A DNA stretch of 64,000 bases from Lasiosphaeria ovina (Eukaryota; Ascomycota; Sordariomycetes; Sordariales; Lasiosphaeriaceae). Positions 35,576-46,048 of the stretch are shown here, piece by piece. The notes beneath the pieces were generated by a model. It worked only from the letters and a program-made list of their open reading frames with translations. It did no database searches and had not been told where the DNA came from. The stretch lies in contig JAULSN010000003.1 of NCBI GenBank assembly GCA_033439765.1, positions 2,914,001 to 2,978,000 on the forward strand, in the 5' to 3' direction. The position numbers and the translations under genes are program-made. The stretch's first letter is position 1, and the number at the start of each line of letters is the position of its first letter.

Positions 35576-37797
35576 GCGCAGCTTTCACTAGTTACATGGG
35601 GGGCGCGTGTATTTAGATGCAGGCGGATGCTCTATACGGTTGGGAGTCTTTTTCCTTTTGTTTTCCATGTCGTGCTATTTGCCTAGCCTTGATTTCACGG
35701 GGCGGAGCATCGGATACCCTACGTATGTGCCATGGGAGAGCATCACGGCAGGATGGGGATTAGGTAGTGAAGGCGACAGGATTTGATGATTGAGAAATCA
35801 CGCAACTTGCTTGAGCTTCTGGCCGCAAACCCACAAACTGAAAATTCTCTCAAAGAAAACACCAACTCTGTGTATCTACACACAATACTGTACATAATAT
35901 CTCTCTAATTCACATGGCTAGGCTCAGCCTGGGCCTGCAACTAAGAGCTGCTACCTTTATGCCAAAGCCACTTCTCTTCTTAACATCTCGTCTTTAGTGA
36001 ACTTGCAAGTGTTACGTCATAGCCCGATTTTCCATTGACCGACCAATTTCCCTAGCCAAATAATCCACAAACTGTTCAAGCGTTTTGTGCGGGGCATTTT
36101 CAGTCTTCCGGCTGTCAGGTATTACGCCTCGATTATTAGATGCGGTGCCTTTTTTATCCAAGAAGGGAAAGAGCAAAAGAAGGCTGGGTAAGTCCACACC
36201 GCTCATTGTTCACCCATCCCAGGGGTCTCCACAGCTCCATGCACAATCTCGGGAATCATTTCCGCAGCCCTAGGGGGAGCGAGGGCCACCGCATCTGGAG
36301 GCTACACGACAACGTGACACGGCAGCTGCTACGGGGCGTCTGTGTGCCAAGGGCACAAGACACAAAAGCAAAGGTCTAGTTGAGCGAGATGATTCGACCA
36401 AGTCCGAAGCGGGCTGACGACGGCGCAATTAACATGCGAATTGCGTGTGGCATTTTCAAACGCGGTAGGTGACTCCATGTCTTGCTCTCCGTCTGACAGT
36501 CTGACTATCACCTGTCTATACTAGACTGGAGCCGGGATAGGGCGCTTGAGTCCTCCCCCAGATCTGCTCGTTACCCAGGAAAGGAAAGGGGGCATTGCCA
36601 TGAAACATCAATGGATCTTTGCTCTGCGGCCTGCCGCTCGTGATTACCAGGGAGAGGGTCGACAGATACTCGCGGCAGGAGCCGTCTGAACATGCAAACA
36701 ACTACGTAATATTATATATGCACCGGTGGACCTCTGGGCGCGTGACCAAGGTACGGCGAGGTAGGCAGCAGCCGCGCTGACAGGCACGGGTGACCTCAGC
36801 AGCCGCTAGTAGAAACCTACCTTAGTCAAGCTTCCACTTCCATGCGCTCCCGCCCTTGGCAGAGGTTGCTGGTACAGGACAGATCCCGCTTCTTATTACC
36901 GGACGATGATGGCGGGCAGGAACCCATAATTAGGGTGCTTGGAGCACCCCGCTTCCTTCTTCGCCTGACCACAGTTGAGTTTGCATTTGTCACACGTAAA
37001 TAACCCCCTCGTGACCCTGCACCGGGAGGTGTCCTGGCAAGTTTGCTTCGAGCTGTCTGAGGCCTCTACGAGGTATACCGACCTTCCGAAGTAGGAAGGG
37101 GGACGTCTGGTTCTAGATCTAGGCAACAGCCAAACCAGTCAATTGGGAACGGCGCAGATCAGTGGGAGGTCTGGGAAGGAAGGGGGAGGGGGCAGGAGCG
37201 GAGGGGTGGATCAATGCGATTGCCCGTGGATCTGGGCCGACGGACAGGATTCTGCCTTTATTAATTATCCGCACCCCTCGCGCATCTAGCCATCGTTTTC
37301 ATTTACGTTAATGTAGTACCACCCACACGCACCCACACGCACGCTGAGAGAAAGGCCCAGACCGTCCTGCATCGTGCTCCGTCCCGCCCAGCACCGTTTC
37401 CGTGGTAGGGTAGGACTGCAGCGTCCTTGGGGCGACTCTGGACCTTTGTGCTGGGAATGGTGCACTCGTTTTGCGCGTGTTGCTGCCGCCACCACTCACT
37501 GGGTTGCAGATAGCTTGGTAAATCATCACTCGCCCGTTCCCGAACTGCTCGGCAGCCGACGACAAGGTAGATTTTTCTTCTGGGTACACCCGTGATTGGC
37601 CACGCTGCTAAACAAGGTTGCTCGGTAGTCACCGTAGCCGAGTTACCGACCCAGGCACATTCACGCGCCCGGCTCAGCGCCGCCGGCGGCGCCAGTCTAC
37701 CCGACGACGCACAAGCTACCTAATTAGGTACGGGGTACCTACCTACATACCCACATACGCGCCGTCAATCATCCGGCGGGAGCCACAGCCAGTCATC
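35576..37797. other. intergenic
   Basis: No supportable gene. A minus-strand open stretch at 36896-37110 encodes six cysteines in a spaced pattern but has no ATG or clear signal exon (see findings). A CACGCACC/CACACG short repeat lies near 37320-37345. Confidence 0.45.
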
Positions 37798-39006
37798 ATG
37801 CCGCTCCCAGCAGGCGTCTACCGAGCCGACCACGTGGGCTCGTTCCTCCGGCCCAAGGCGCTACTCGCGGCGCGCGAGACGCTCAACAACACAGCCCAGC
37901 CAACCAACAGCGGCGAGCTGCGCCGGCTCGAGGACGAACACATTGCGGAGGTGGTGCGGCGGCAGGTCGACAGCGGGCTGCGGTCCGTGACGGACGGCGA
38001 GTTCCGCCGGGCGTGGTTCCATATCGACTTCTTGCAGCATCTCGCAGGCGTCGAGCGGCAGGGCAACCTGGCGTCTGTCAATAACAACAACAACAACAAC
38101 AATGCCGCTGGGGCCACGTCGCACGGCATGACGCCGCCCCGCCTCGCCGTCGTCGGCAAGATCAGCCACCCCAAGCCGATCCAGGTCGACGACTTCGCCT
38201 TCCTCGCGCGCCAAGTTGCTGCTGTCACGGAGGACAAGACTGTCTCTGCGCCTCTCCCCATCACCGCCAAAGTCTGCATCCCCAGCCCGACCATGGTGCA
38301 CTTCCGCGGGGGGCGCGACGCCATCAGCAGCTCCGCATACCCCTCGCTGGAGGACGACGGCTTCTTCGCGGACCTGGCAGCCGCCTACCGCGCCGAGCTG
38401 GCGGACCTATACGCGGCGGGGTGCCGCTTCGTGCAGCTGGACGACACGAACTTGGCGTACCTGTGCGACGCGCAGATGGCGGCCGCGGCCGCCGCGCGCC
38501 ACGGCGGCGCCTCCGCGCTGCAGCTGGCCCGCACGTACGCGGCGCTGATCAACGCGTGCGTGGCGGGGCGGCCGGCCGATCTTGTTATTGGCATCCACCT
38601 GTGCCGCGGCAACTACCGGTCGCAGTGGTTCGCGGCCGGCGGGTACGAGCCCGTGGCGGCGGTGCTGTTTGGCGAGCTGGACGTCGACGTGTACTTCCTC
38701 GAGTTCGACGACGAGCGCTCGGGCGGCTTCGCGCCGCTGCGGTCCCTACCGGCGGCCAAGACGGCCGTGCTGGGCTTGATGTCGAGCAAGACGCCTACGC
38801 TGGATGATAAGGGTATTGTTGTGGCGAGACTGAAAGAGGCGGCGCGGTTCTGTCCCCGCGGCCTCGACCAGCTGTGTCTCTCGCACCAGTGCGGGTTCAG
38901 CTCGACGGAAGAGGGCAATGAGCTGTCGGAAGCTGAGCAGTGGGCCAAGGTAAGGCTCGAGGTTGAGATTGCCAAGGAGGTCTGGGGCCCGGATCTCGCG
39001 GTGTGA
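37798..39006 (+). CDS. cobalamin-independent methionine synthase (MetE) C-terminal-like zinc methyltransferase
   Basis: Intronless, 402 residues from ATG 37798, matching the single-domain YxjG-like branch rather than full MetE. Family members form a TIM barrel that binds zinc and activates a thiol for methyl transfer; most single-domain ones have unknown substrates. Seen: N-terminal YRADHVGSFLRP and DGEFRRAWFHIDF, both typical; the CIPSPTMVHFRG strand; QLDDTNLAYL; then likely zinc ligands His267 and Cys269 (GIHLCRGN), Glu302 (FLEFDDERSG) and Cys365 (SHQCGFSS), in the order of the MetE H-C-E-C set. Odd: a run of eight Asn (about residue 97-104) encoded by an AAC repeat sits in a loop. Convergent with the gelsolin-like gene. 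It could act on selenium or sulfur compounds, which cannot be decided here. Confidence 0.9.
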   Translation: MPLPAGVYRADHVGSFLRPKALLAARETLNNTAQPTNSGELRRLEDEHIAEVVRRQVDSGLRSVTDGEFRRAWFHIDFLQHLAGVERQGNLASVNNNNNNNNAAGATSHGMTPPRLAVVGKISHPKPIQVDDFAFLARQVAAVTEDKTVSAPLPITAKVCIPSPTMVHFRGGRDAISSSAYPSLEDDGFFADLAAAYRAELADLYAAGCRFVQLDDTNLAYLCDAQMAAAAAARHGGASALQLARTYAALINACVAGRPADLVIGIHLCRGNYRSQWFAAGGYEPVAAVLFGELDVDVYFLEFDDERSGGFAPLRSLPAAKTAVLGLMSSKTPTLDDKGIVVARLKEAARFCPRGLDQLCLSHQCGFSSTEEGNELSEAEQWAKVRLEVEIAKEVWGPDLAV

Positions 39007-39039
39007 GTTGATATAGGGAAGCGTTTGTTATTGGTTCAT

Positions 39040-39225
39040 AGGCGTCGGATATTCATTCGAAAATGTCGAATATTAATTCGAAGGGTCGGATATTTATTAG
39101 AATGCGTCGGATATTTATTTGAAGATGTCGGGTGGTTTAACAACAGGGGTCTGCTCGGATACTTGGTGGGAGGAATTCAGGGGCGGGATTCAGGGGTGGG
39201 ATTCAGGGGTGGGATTCAGGGGATG
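39040..39225 (+). repeat. two degenerate tandem repeats between convergent genes
   Basis: At 39046-39132 a unit of about 25 bp based on GTCGGATATTTATTCGAA recurs four times with changes. At 39178-39222 a 15-bp unit (GGGGTGGGATTCA) repeats three times. They fill most of the gap between the stop codons at 39006 and 39451. Confidence 0.7.
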
Positions 39226-39450
39226 GAACATCTTTTACGGTGCTTCTTTTGGTGGCGCATATGGAGCATAGCACGGCATGGCGTGGCATGGCATAGTATA
39301 GTATTCAACTCGCAACTGCGATTAAATCATCAAGATAGCAAAAAAAGCTGCTACATTACACGGCATTGCATGGCAGCCGTCTCTTCTCTCACGCCATCCC
39401 AGTATCTTCATCACGCAGCCCCCCCTTGCCTCGCCCGGCCTAGCTACTAA

Positions 39451-40842
39451 TCACATCACCTGCACGGCGCGCAGGAACGCGGCGCTCTCGTTGCCCTCGC
39501 GGACCTTGGCGATGGGGGTCAGATAGACGTCGCCGGCGGCGGCGCCGTCCTCGCCCTTCTGCAGCTTGCGGACGTACGCCTGCGCCACCCTGAGCCACAT
39601 GGCCTTCTCGGCGGTGCTGGCGCGGCTGCCCTCCCACACCCAGATGGTCTTGCCGGCGTCGTCGAGCAGGAACACGTCGTCCCCGACGAGATCCTCGCGC
39701 GAGATGGTCTCGCCGCCCTCGACGCCGTCGTCGCCGACGAGCTGGAACTCGAGCTGGCCCGACGCGTCGCTCAGCCGGAACAGTTTGCGCGAGCGCTTGC
39801 GCGGCGGCTCGCTGCCTGCTGCCACTGGGGCGGTGGCGGTGGCGGTGGCGGTGGCCGCGGCCGAGGTGCGCATGGGCCGGGGCGCGTGGAAGGCGTCGGC
39901 GGCGGCCGTAATGTCGCCGTCGGAGGCGCCGAGGGCCTTGAGCACGGCGCGCGCGCGCGACTCGGTCTGCGACAGCACCTCGACGTTGACCTTGACGCGG
40001 CGGCCGTCGGTCATGTCGTGCACGATCTGCGCGGCCTTGGCCTTCTCCATGGGCGAGCAGCGCCGGCCCTGCCACACGGACACGTGGTTGCCCTGGTCGA
40101 GGATGAAGACGTCGCCCTCGTCCAGGCTGCGCCACGTCGGCTCCACCTCGTGCACCACGACCGCGCTGCTCGGGCTGCCGCGGCCAGCTGCACCTCCGGT
40201 GGCTGGCGGGTGCCGGAACACGCGCAGCAGCACCAGCCGCTCGCTGTCGCCCTTCTTGTCCTTGAGGCTGAGCGCGTCGACGTGGTGGAAGCCCGAGGCC
40301 ACGCCGCCGCGCCGCACCGTCAGCCGCGGGAACAGGGCCACGAACTCGTCGCTCGGCGCCGCCTGCAGCTCGCGGTGCTGCGTGGCGGCGCCGTGCAGGA
40401 ACTCGTCGAGCTCGACCGTCTTGTAGGCGGCGGTGCCGGCCTCGTCCTGCGTCGTGTGCGCGCCGAGCCAGAAGAAGATGTCGTGCACGAGCTTCTTCTT
40501 GGCCGCTATCTCGTCGATGTCGTTGTTGTTGTTATTGGTGGTGGTGGTGGTGGGCGCTCCCCGGTGCGAGTGCAGCACAATGTAGCTGTCGCCCTCGAAG
40601 AAGTGGCCGTGCATGGGCTTGGGTACCAGCACGGGTGTGAACTTCTCGATCCGCCACACGTACAGCCCGGACTCGGCGCCGACGCCGCCCGCGCGCCACG
40701 CCGGCTCGGTGGCGGCCGAGTTGTGCTTGACCTTGTGGTCGAGGTCGCTGTTGACTAGCTCGACGTTGCTGTCGCGGATGTCGTACTCGGCCGGCCGCAC
40801 GAGCCCGCCGGCGTGCTGGTCTTCTTCTGCGGACGACGCCAT
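39451..40842 (-). CDS. gelsolin/severin-like actin-binding protein
   Basis: Intronless, 463 residues from ATG 40842. Gelsolin-repeat proteins sever or cap actin filaments under Ca2+ control. Three repeats are visible. The first starts with LYVWRIEKFTPVLVPK and the diagnostic FFEGDSYIVLHSH, followed by HDIFFWLGAHTTQDEAGTAA and VELDEFLHG. The second has VEPTWRSLDEGDVFILDQGN and VSVWQGRRCSPMEKAKA. The third has LVGDDVFLLDDAGKTIWVWEG and ASTAEKAMWLRVAQAY. Length fits the severin/fragmin class (three repeats plus linkers). Low-complexity insertions (a Thr/Asn run in repeat 1, and an Ala/Thr run from a GCCACC repeat before repeat 3) are probably loops. Fungal severin homologues are little studied, so a role in cytoskeleton remodelling is inferred from the family. 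Confidence 0.88.
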   Translation of the reverse strand: MASSAEEDQHAGGLVRPAEYDIRDSNVELVNSDLDHKVKHNSAATEPAWRAGGVGAESGLYVWRIEKFTPVLVPKPMHGHFFEGDSYIVLHSHRGAPTTTTTNNNNNDIDEIAAKKKLVHDIFFWLGAHTTQDEAGTAAYKTVELDEFLHGAATQHRELQAAPSDEFVALFPRLTVRRGGVASGFHHVDALSLKDKKGDSERLVLLRVFRHPPATGGAAGRGSPSSAVVVHEVEPTWRSLDEGDVFILDQGNHVSVWQGRRCSPMEKAKAAQIVHDMTDGRRVKVNVEVLSQTESRARAVLKALGASDGDITAAADAFHAPRPMRTSAAATATATATAPVAAGSEPPRKRSRKLFRLSDASGQLEFQLVGDDGVEGGETISREDLVGDDVFLLDDAGKTIWVWEGSRASTAEKAMWLRVAQAYVRKLQKGEDGAAAGDVYLTPIAKVREGNESAAFLRAVQVM

Positions 40843-42117
40843 TGGCAGGCTGGAGGATGGGTGGCTGGCCGAGTCGGGAAAGACGAGGTCGGGGTGGAGG
40901 TCCGTGGCGGTTTCGATATTGGGACTTGGATGGGCCGAGAGAAAACTAGGAACTAGAAACGAGGGTGTGCAGCGGCCCGATGTTCTGGATGCCGATGTCG
41001 TGGACGGTGGCGAGGGATGAATTGATTAAAGCAATCAGCAATTGATCAACCGATTGAATCCTTCCAGTTTTCTCTGTTCGCGTTGTCGGTCGAACGCAAA
41101 ACTCGCGGCTTAAAGCTCGCTTTTTCCTCTGGAGAAACAGCAGCGCAGAGTGAAGTGACGTCTGGCGGGCTGCCGGTGCCCCACCCCCCCTGGGCGGCCT
41201 GGGGCGTTTCAGTGTCTTGCGCCGCACCAAAGTGTCCAATAACGGGCGCTGTTCGGCGCCGCTCCCGCTGAAACCGAAACGCCGGGCGCCCAACACGCTT
41301 TCTTTGGCTCTGCAGTGGCCCGCGAATTCGGGTCGGCGCTGCCACCAACGGGAACAAAGCCATCCAACACACTCACTCGCCCGGCTGCCGCGTCGGTTGC
41401 TCCATCCGGTGGTCGGTTCTTGTCAGCGCCGACTCCCGATAACCACCCGCCGACGTTGGCTCCGGGAACAGGACGGCAGAGGCCGAAAGTGAAGACTTGC
41501 CAGACGAGCAGGAAAGACGACGTGCTGTGAGCAGTCCTGCATGGCTGATTTGACTCGACTTTTCGAAACTGACAGCAATTGGGTACCTTGGCTCCTCAGT
41601 TGAACAACGGAAGACTTGACCAACGGTCCAACCCTCATCGGTCCTCCGATTGGCATCTGGAATTCTCAACTCCCAAAGTGAAAACTTGCCGCCAAAAGCG
41701 GCTACATTGAGCGGTTTGAGAGAGCTGAAAATGGACCCGCCTCTGCAATGGTCGGTGAACCGACTGGCAAACGGTTAGCTTTTGTCTCCTGCTGTCCCTG
41801 GTTTCAGACCCAAACAGGAGCAATAGGCGCAATTCCGGGAGCAGCTGCAGGCCCCGCATTCAACTAACGACTCTGGGACCCAATGTGGTCAAGCGGATGC
41901 GGTGCAGGTGCGCTGAAGACGTGGCACCTAACGCGATCGGCCACAGGGCACGCTCACTTGGGCCTATAAAGAAGAGACACAGGCGGGTCCGCCTCCCTAG
42001 ACTCGACAATATTTACCGCTTCACGGGCGGCGGCGAGAGGCCTAGAACCGACAGAGCCAATGCCAAGCATGTAATCAGACTCTAGGTCAGTGACAGTCGT
42101 GTCAGAGGCCAGAGACA
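40843..42117. other. intergenic
   Basis: Promoter side of the gelsolin-like gene. Short overlapping frames lack motifs, and nothing else is recognised until the SART1 fragment. Confidence 0.5.
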
Positions 42118-42610
42118 GGCCGAGTTAAACGGAAGAAGATACGGTCCGAAGACATTGCCAGGTAGCTCCGAGAAGAGGGGTCGTAGTCTCTGGAACCCGA
42201 ATTCCTCGACGGCGGCAAGGGCATAGTCATTGACGAGATTAGCGGATTCGTGGATACCCTGAACCCTGAGCGACTGGAGGAGCGGAAGGCGGCCAAGGCG
42301 AAAGCTGCCACAGAGATGCAGGACGAATCGTCGGACGACGAGGAGATAACGGATGCCGATACTAAGCGTGAGTCTGTTGACCGGGACATGACGCCGCACG
42401 CCGACATGTCGACGGGCGTGGAGGAGGAGAAGCTTGTGAGCCAGGGCATGGCCGCGACGCTAGGACTCCTCAAGGACCTCCACCTCATCGAAGACACTAA
42501 CGGCAGCGAGCTCAACGAGAAGTTCCGGCAGAAGCAAAAGTTCCTAGCCGAGCTGCACCGGCGCATGACGCTGTTCGACGAGGAGGCGCGGCACCAGCGC
42601 GAGCGCGACC
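42118..42610 (+). pseudogene. fragment of SART1/Snu66 (U4/U6.U5 tri-snRNP component)
   Basis: One frame reads KRKKIRSEDIAR, TAG, LREEGS, TAG, SLEPEFLDGGKGIVIDEISG, then a charged segment. It continues with LVSQGMAATLGLLKDLHLI, FRQKQKFLAELHRRMTLF and QRERDR. This matches the C-terminal region of SART-1 family proteins, which act in pre-mRNA splicing. Both TAG stops (42163-42165 and 42184-42186) sit where CAG (Gln) would fit, so two C-to-T changes are the simplest cause. There is no start, and the similarity ends abruptly at about 42610, so this is a dead fragment rather than the functional copy, which must be elsewhere in the genome. Confidence 0.7.
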
Positions 42611-42625
42611 GGGCATGCCGCCCCT

Positions 42626-42853
42626 CTCGGGCTGCCGGGAATCCAAGTCACCTTCACAGTCAACTTCAAACCCAGCCACGCGATTCCAAACTTTCCCTGG
42701 GGCTTCACTGGCGACGTGACCTCGACCGTCTCCGTCATGGGCCAGACGCGTGCCGTGCAGACGACGAGGCTCGAGATCTACTTGCTGACCGACACCCAGC
42801 GCTGGCATCAACTCAAACAAATCAAATCTGAGGCTATATTTGGTTGCGTTTGA
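42626..42853 (+). pseudogene. fragment of an unknown coding sequence abutting the hAT remnant
   Basis: Right after the SART1 similarity ends, a different frame reads LGLPGIQVTFTVNFKPSH and, further on, FTGDVTSTVSVMGQ and TRLEIYLLTDTQR. The beta-strand-like alternation and codon use look coding. It ends where AT-rich, hAT-related sequence begins. It may be the 5' part of the gene whose 3' part lies at 44335-45823, split by the transposon, but I see no overlap that proves it. Confidence 0.3.
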
Positions 42854-44290
42854 CCCCAAAATAGGATATTTGTTTGGTTCTAGGCTTCATTTGTTCGAGT
42901 GGGTCTTATTTGATGATGTTTGACGGCATCTTCCGGTCCACTAAAAACAAGTAAAATATGCCCTAGAGATGGAAAAAAAAAGAAGAAACAAAGCTCTGAA
43001 GCCCGGGAAAGTTCATTTCCCTGCCCAGTTCTTCAAACACATGATGTTGTTGAAGGAGTCGTCAGCCAGGCTGTGTCTCTGCGTGCCTATAACGAGTTTT
43101 ACTTCGCTGAATGCCCTCTCCGGGTCTGTTGATATCGACGGAATCGTCATTAATTCCAGAGCCATCTTGGAAAGCCGGGGCTAACGTTCTTGGCGAGCAA
43201 ACCACCAAGATTTTATGTCATCTACCCGCCTGACACCCTCTACAAGGTATTCAGCCAGTTCATCCCTATTGCTGGGGTCCTCTGGCTCGTCGTAGTAGTC
43301 GTGAGCCATAAGCAGAGCCCCCCAGCCTCTTACGGGCATTTCTTCCGGTTGTGCCGGTGCCGGGATAACGACCGGGGCATACTCAGCCTGGTAGAGATCA
43401 CGGCGTGCCCGGTATGCCTTCCTGGCCCGCTCCTCGCCCAAGAACTTATCCGCCCACTTCCTTTTGTGCCTAGGGTGTAGTATCATCGCCGCCCAGTACG
43501 CTGGGCTCTCTTCTATCAATGTACTTACTATATTTTCTTAGCTTCTGAACGGCCAGGCCAATGCTTGTTCGAAGAAGGGATATATGATCGTTGTTAAGAT
43601 CGGCATTCGAGGGTATCGAATTGTCGGGTAGACCGGCGGCAAGGTCAAGGGAGGGAGGGCGGATCTCGCCAGTCGGTAAGCGCCTAGGTAGGTCGATGAT
43701 CGAGCCGGCGAACCGGGAAGGTATTCGCCGGGCGCGCTGCGGCCGTTGCGAGGCACGATTAGGAAATAATATATCGTCGTCATCGTCGTCGTCGTCGTCG
43801 TTGTCGACCTGGGCGATTGATTTAGGTTGTAGGTTTGTGACGGTGATCTCTGGCTGGGTATGGATAGGTCCGCCGGTAAAATCGGTCGCCGCTTCAAGGT
43901 TCGGGTGCAGAATAATGAGGCGATCCTCAAGTATACTAATCAGCCATTCCTGCGTAGCGATAACTTCAGGGGAAGTAACCGCCTGGCCTTCGAACTATTT
44001 AGTGATCTTTTTGAACGGTTCAAGAATCGCCAAAACAATAGAAAGTAGGTGCCAGTCGCTTAGAACTAGTTGAAGCAGGTCGGCGGCGAGCATACGCTTA
44101 TCAGGTTCATCGCCCTGATTTTGGTGGCACCAAAAATCCACCTGCGCCCGTAACCGAATCGTGCGTTCGATCATCACGAAGACCGAATTCCAACGCGTAG
44201 AGTTATCGCCACAAAGGTGTAAAACTTCTACACTTCGGTCGAATACGAAGGTGCCGAATTGGCGAGCCTCTTCTTCGCTCGGCTCTAGGC
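42850..44290 (-). mobile_element. hAT-family DNA transposon remnant (transposase 5' truncated, with stops)
   Basis: Read on the minus strand, the order is that of an hAT transposase. STRWNSVFVMIERTIRLRAQ comes first, then LSDWHLLSIVLAILEPF and an in-frame TAG just after KKITK (near 43997). A variable Asp-rich linker follows, with ESPAYWAAMILHPRHKRKW after it. The end is the dimerisation region with LELMTIPSISTDPERAFS and FNNIMCLKNWAGK. The order and motifs are diagnostic. The N-terminal zinc finger is missing, several frame breaks are present, and I could not find terminal inverted repeats, so both ends are approximate. It is non-autonomous and ancient. Confidence 0.8.
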
Positions 44291-44334
44291 TAGGCCGGCA
44301 TCGTGCTGATCACTGCGGCCCTCGGACCCAGTGT

Positions 44335-45823
44335 CAAGGCCGAGTGGATGTATCTGGACCCACGGCTTTCTCATACCAACATACCTCGTGGGCCACCCGC
44401 AGGGGCTGTGCAACAACCCGTTCGGCAAGACCGCGGGCAACCTGCTGGTCGGCAACAACAACGCCGGCTGCGAGTACTTTAGCAACCACGCCTGCGCCGG
44501 CCCGCACACGGCCACCGAGAGGCTCGAGCAGTACATGGCGGCGGCGATCCAGGGGCGCGCCGCCCACGGCACCGACGACCCCACGAACAAGACAACCTGG
44601 GCGTACGAGCACGCCACGGCCGGCCCGCACCAGCGGCTCGCCACGCCGGCCATGGCGCACCCGCACCTCGGCGTCGTCGCGCTCGACGCCTGCGACATCC
44701 GCGCGCCCGACCGCGACTGCGACCGCGACGCCACGCCACGCCACACCCAACAGCACAGCCGCCATGGCAGTGGCCCGCCAGGGCCCGCACGCGCCCGACA
44801 CCACCGCGTACGCAGTGCCCCTCGCATCGCTGCGCCAGTACATGGAGCACACGGCGGACGCGCTGGCGACGCACGCGGCGGCCGACGTGTCGGTCAACGG
44901 CGAGGGCGTCGAGGTGACGTGGGATGTCGCCACGGCGTCCCCCGAGACGCCCAACACAGAGGTGTCGGCATACACCTGCCGCGACGCCGCGCGCGCCGCC
45001 CGCGTGTTCGAGAACGACCTGCACGGCGACGGCGTGCCGTGGGCCAGCGCGCTGGCGAAGCCGAGCAACGAAAGGCCGTGTTCGGCGACGCCTGCCGCCA
45101 GCTACATGCTCGCGTCCAAGCCGCCGGCTGGGAGCGAGAGTGGGGGCAGACGCTCGTGTCTCGTGCGCTGGGTGCGTGGGAATCTGGCCATCAGTGTCAG
45201 TGGCGCCGCGAAGAGCGCCGAGGAGCTGTTCCAAGCTGTCAGGGGCGCTGCGCTCGATGATGCTATTCGTGCGTGTGTGCCGTGGCGAGCCTCAAGCCGC
45301 TGCTGCCGCCAACTATGTTGGGCGCTTCGTCGTCGATGGCGGCTCGCAGGATGGCGCGAGGCAGTGAGTTTGACGTTGAGTTTGGTGTGAGTTCTCCTCG
45401 TCCACGGTTCTGCTGATGGCTGATCTCTCTATGAGAGTGCTTGTTCGAAATGCTGACTGTGGTTTATACTGGAATAGACGACCTTCTTCTGCGAGCACTA
45501 CGCGTACAAAGACCTCAACGTCGACGTCGACGCTCCCGTGTGCCTGGTATGTCTGTCCGCTGCCCAAGTCTCCCCCCCTCCTTATCCGGCCGACAGTGCC
45601 ATCAGAGATAACGGATGGGACTGGACCAGGTTGTGCAATCCGCTTAGCTAACGATTGGCAGGACCTCACTGTGCTCCGCCACCTCGAGAAGCGCGACAAG
45701 ACGACCTTTGTCTTCCACATGCGCGCCGCCGATCAGCCGCGCAACCACACGCTGCAGTTTGTGTTTTCCGACAGCGCCACGCTGCGCATCGTCCCCGTGA
45801 CAGTCGAATATTCCGTCGAGTGA
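44335..45823 (+). pseudogene. frameshifted gene of unknown family with intact 3' introns
   Basis: Coding-like sequence switches frame several times. One frame (44380-44720) contains LCNNPFGKTAGNLLVGNNNA and WAYEHATAGPHQRLATP. A second, from ATG 44764, contains YMEHTADALATHAAADVSV and DVATASPETPNTEVSAYTC. Between about 45265 and 45375 the frame must change at least once more (a GTGTGT run at 45273-45278 is a likely slip site) to reach FDVEFG. The last exons are clean: donor GTGAGT at 45387, exon 45478-45546 (FFCEHYAYKDLNVDVDAPV), donor GTATGT at 45547, and exon 45662-45823 ending VTVEYSVE. Both introns have CTGAC/CTAAC branch points. Preserved splicing but broken frames suggest recent pseudogenisation or assembly error. 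Family unknown. Confidence 0.5.
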
Positions 45824-46048
45824 GCGGTACTAAGGCGGCACCGGGGCGGAATCCAAGTCCGGAATGTTTATCAGCGGGGGATTTTCCAAGATTTTAAAGG
45901 CCTCAATGCTTTGCGGATTGCCCTATGGGTTTTCCGCTGACGGAAGTGAAGGCTATTGGAATCCTAAAGGCCTATATCTTCTCGAAATTTACCTATAAAA
46001 GGGGTTTCCTAGCTGGTTTATTTGCTAGGCTATAACAGCCTGATTATC

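Noticed and set aside
39440..40135. second-frame open reading frame inside the gelsolin-like gene
   Set aside because: Arg/Gly-rich shadow frame. The true frame contains three gelsolin repeats.
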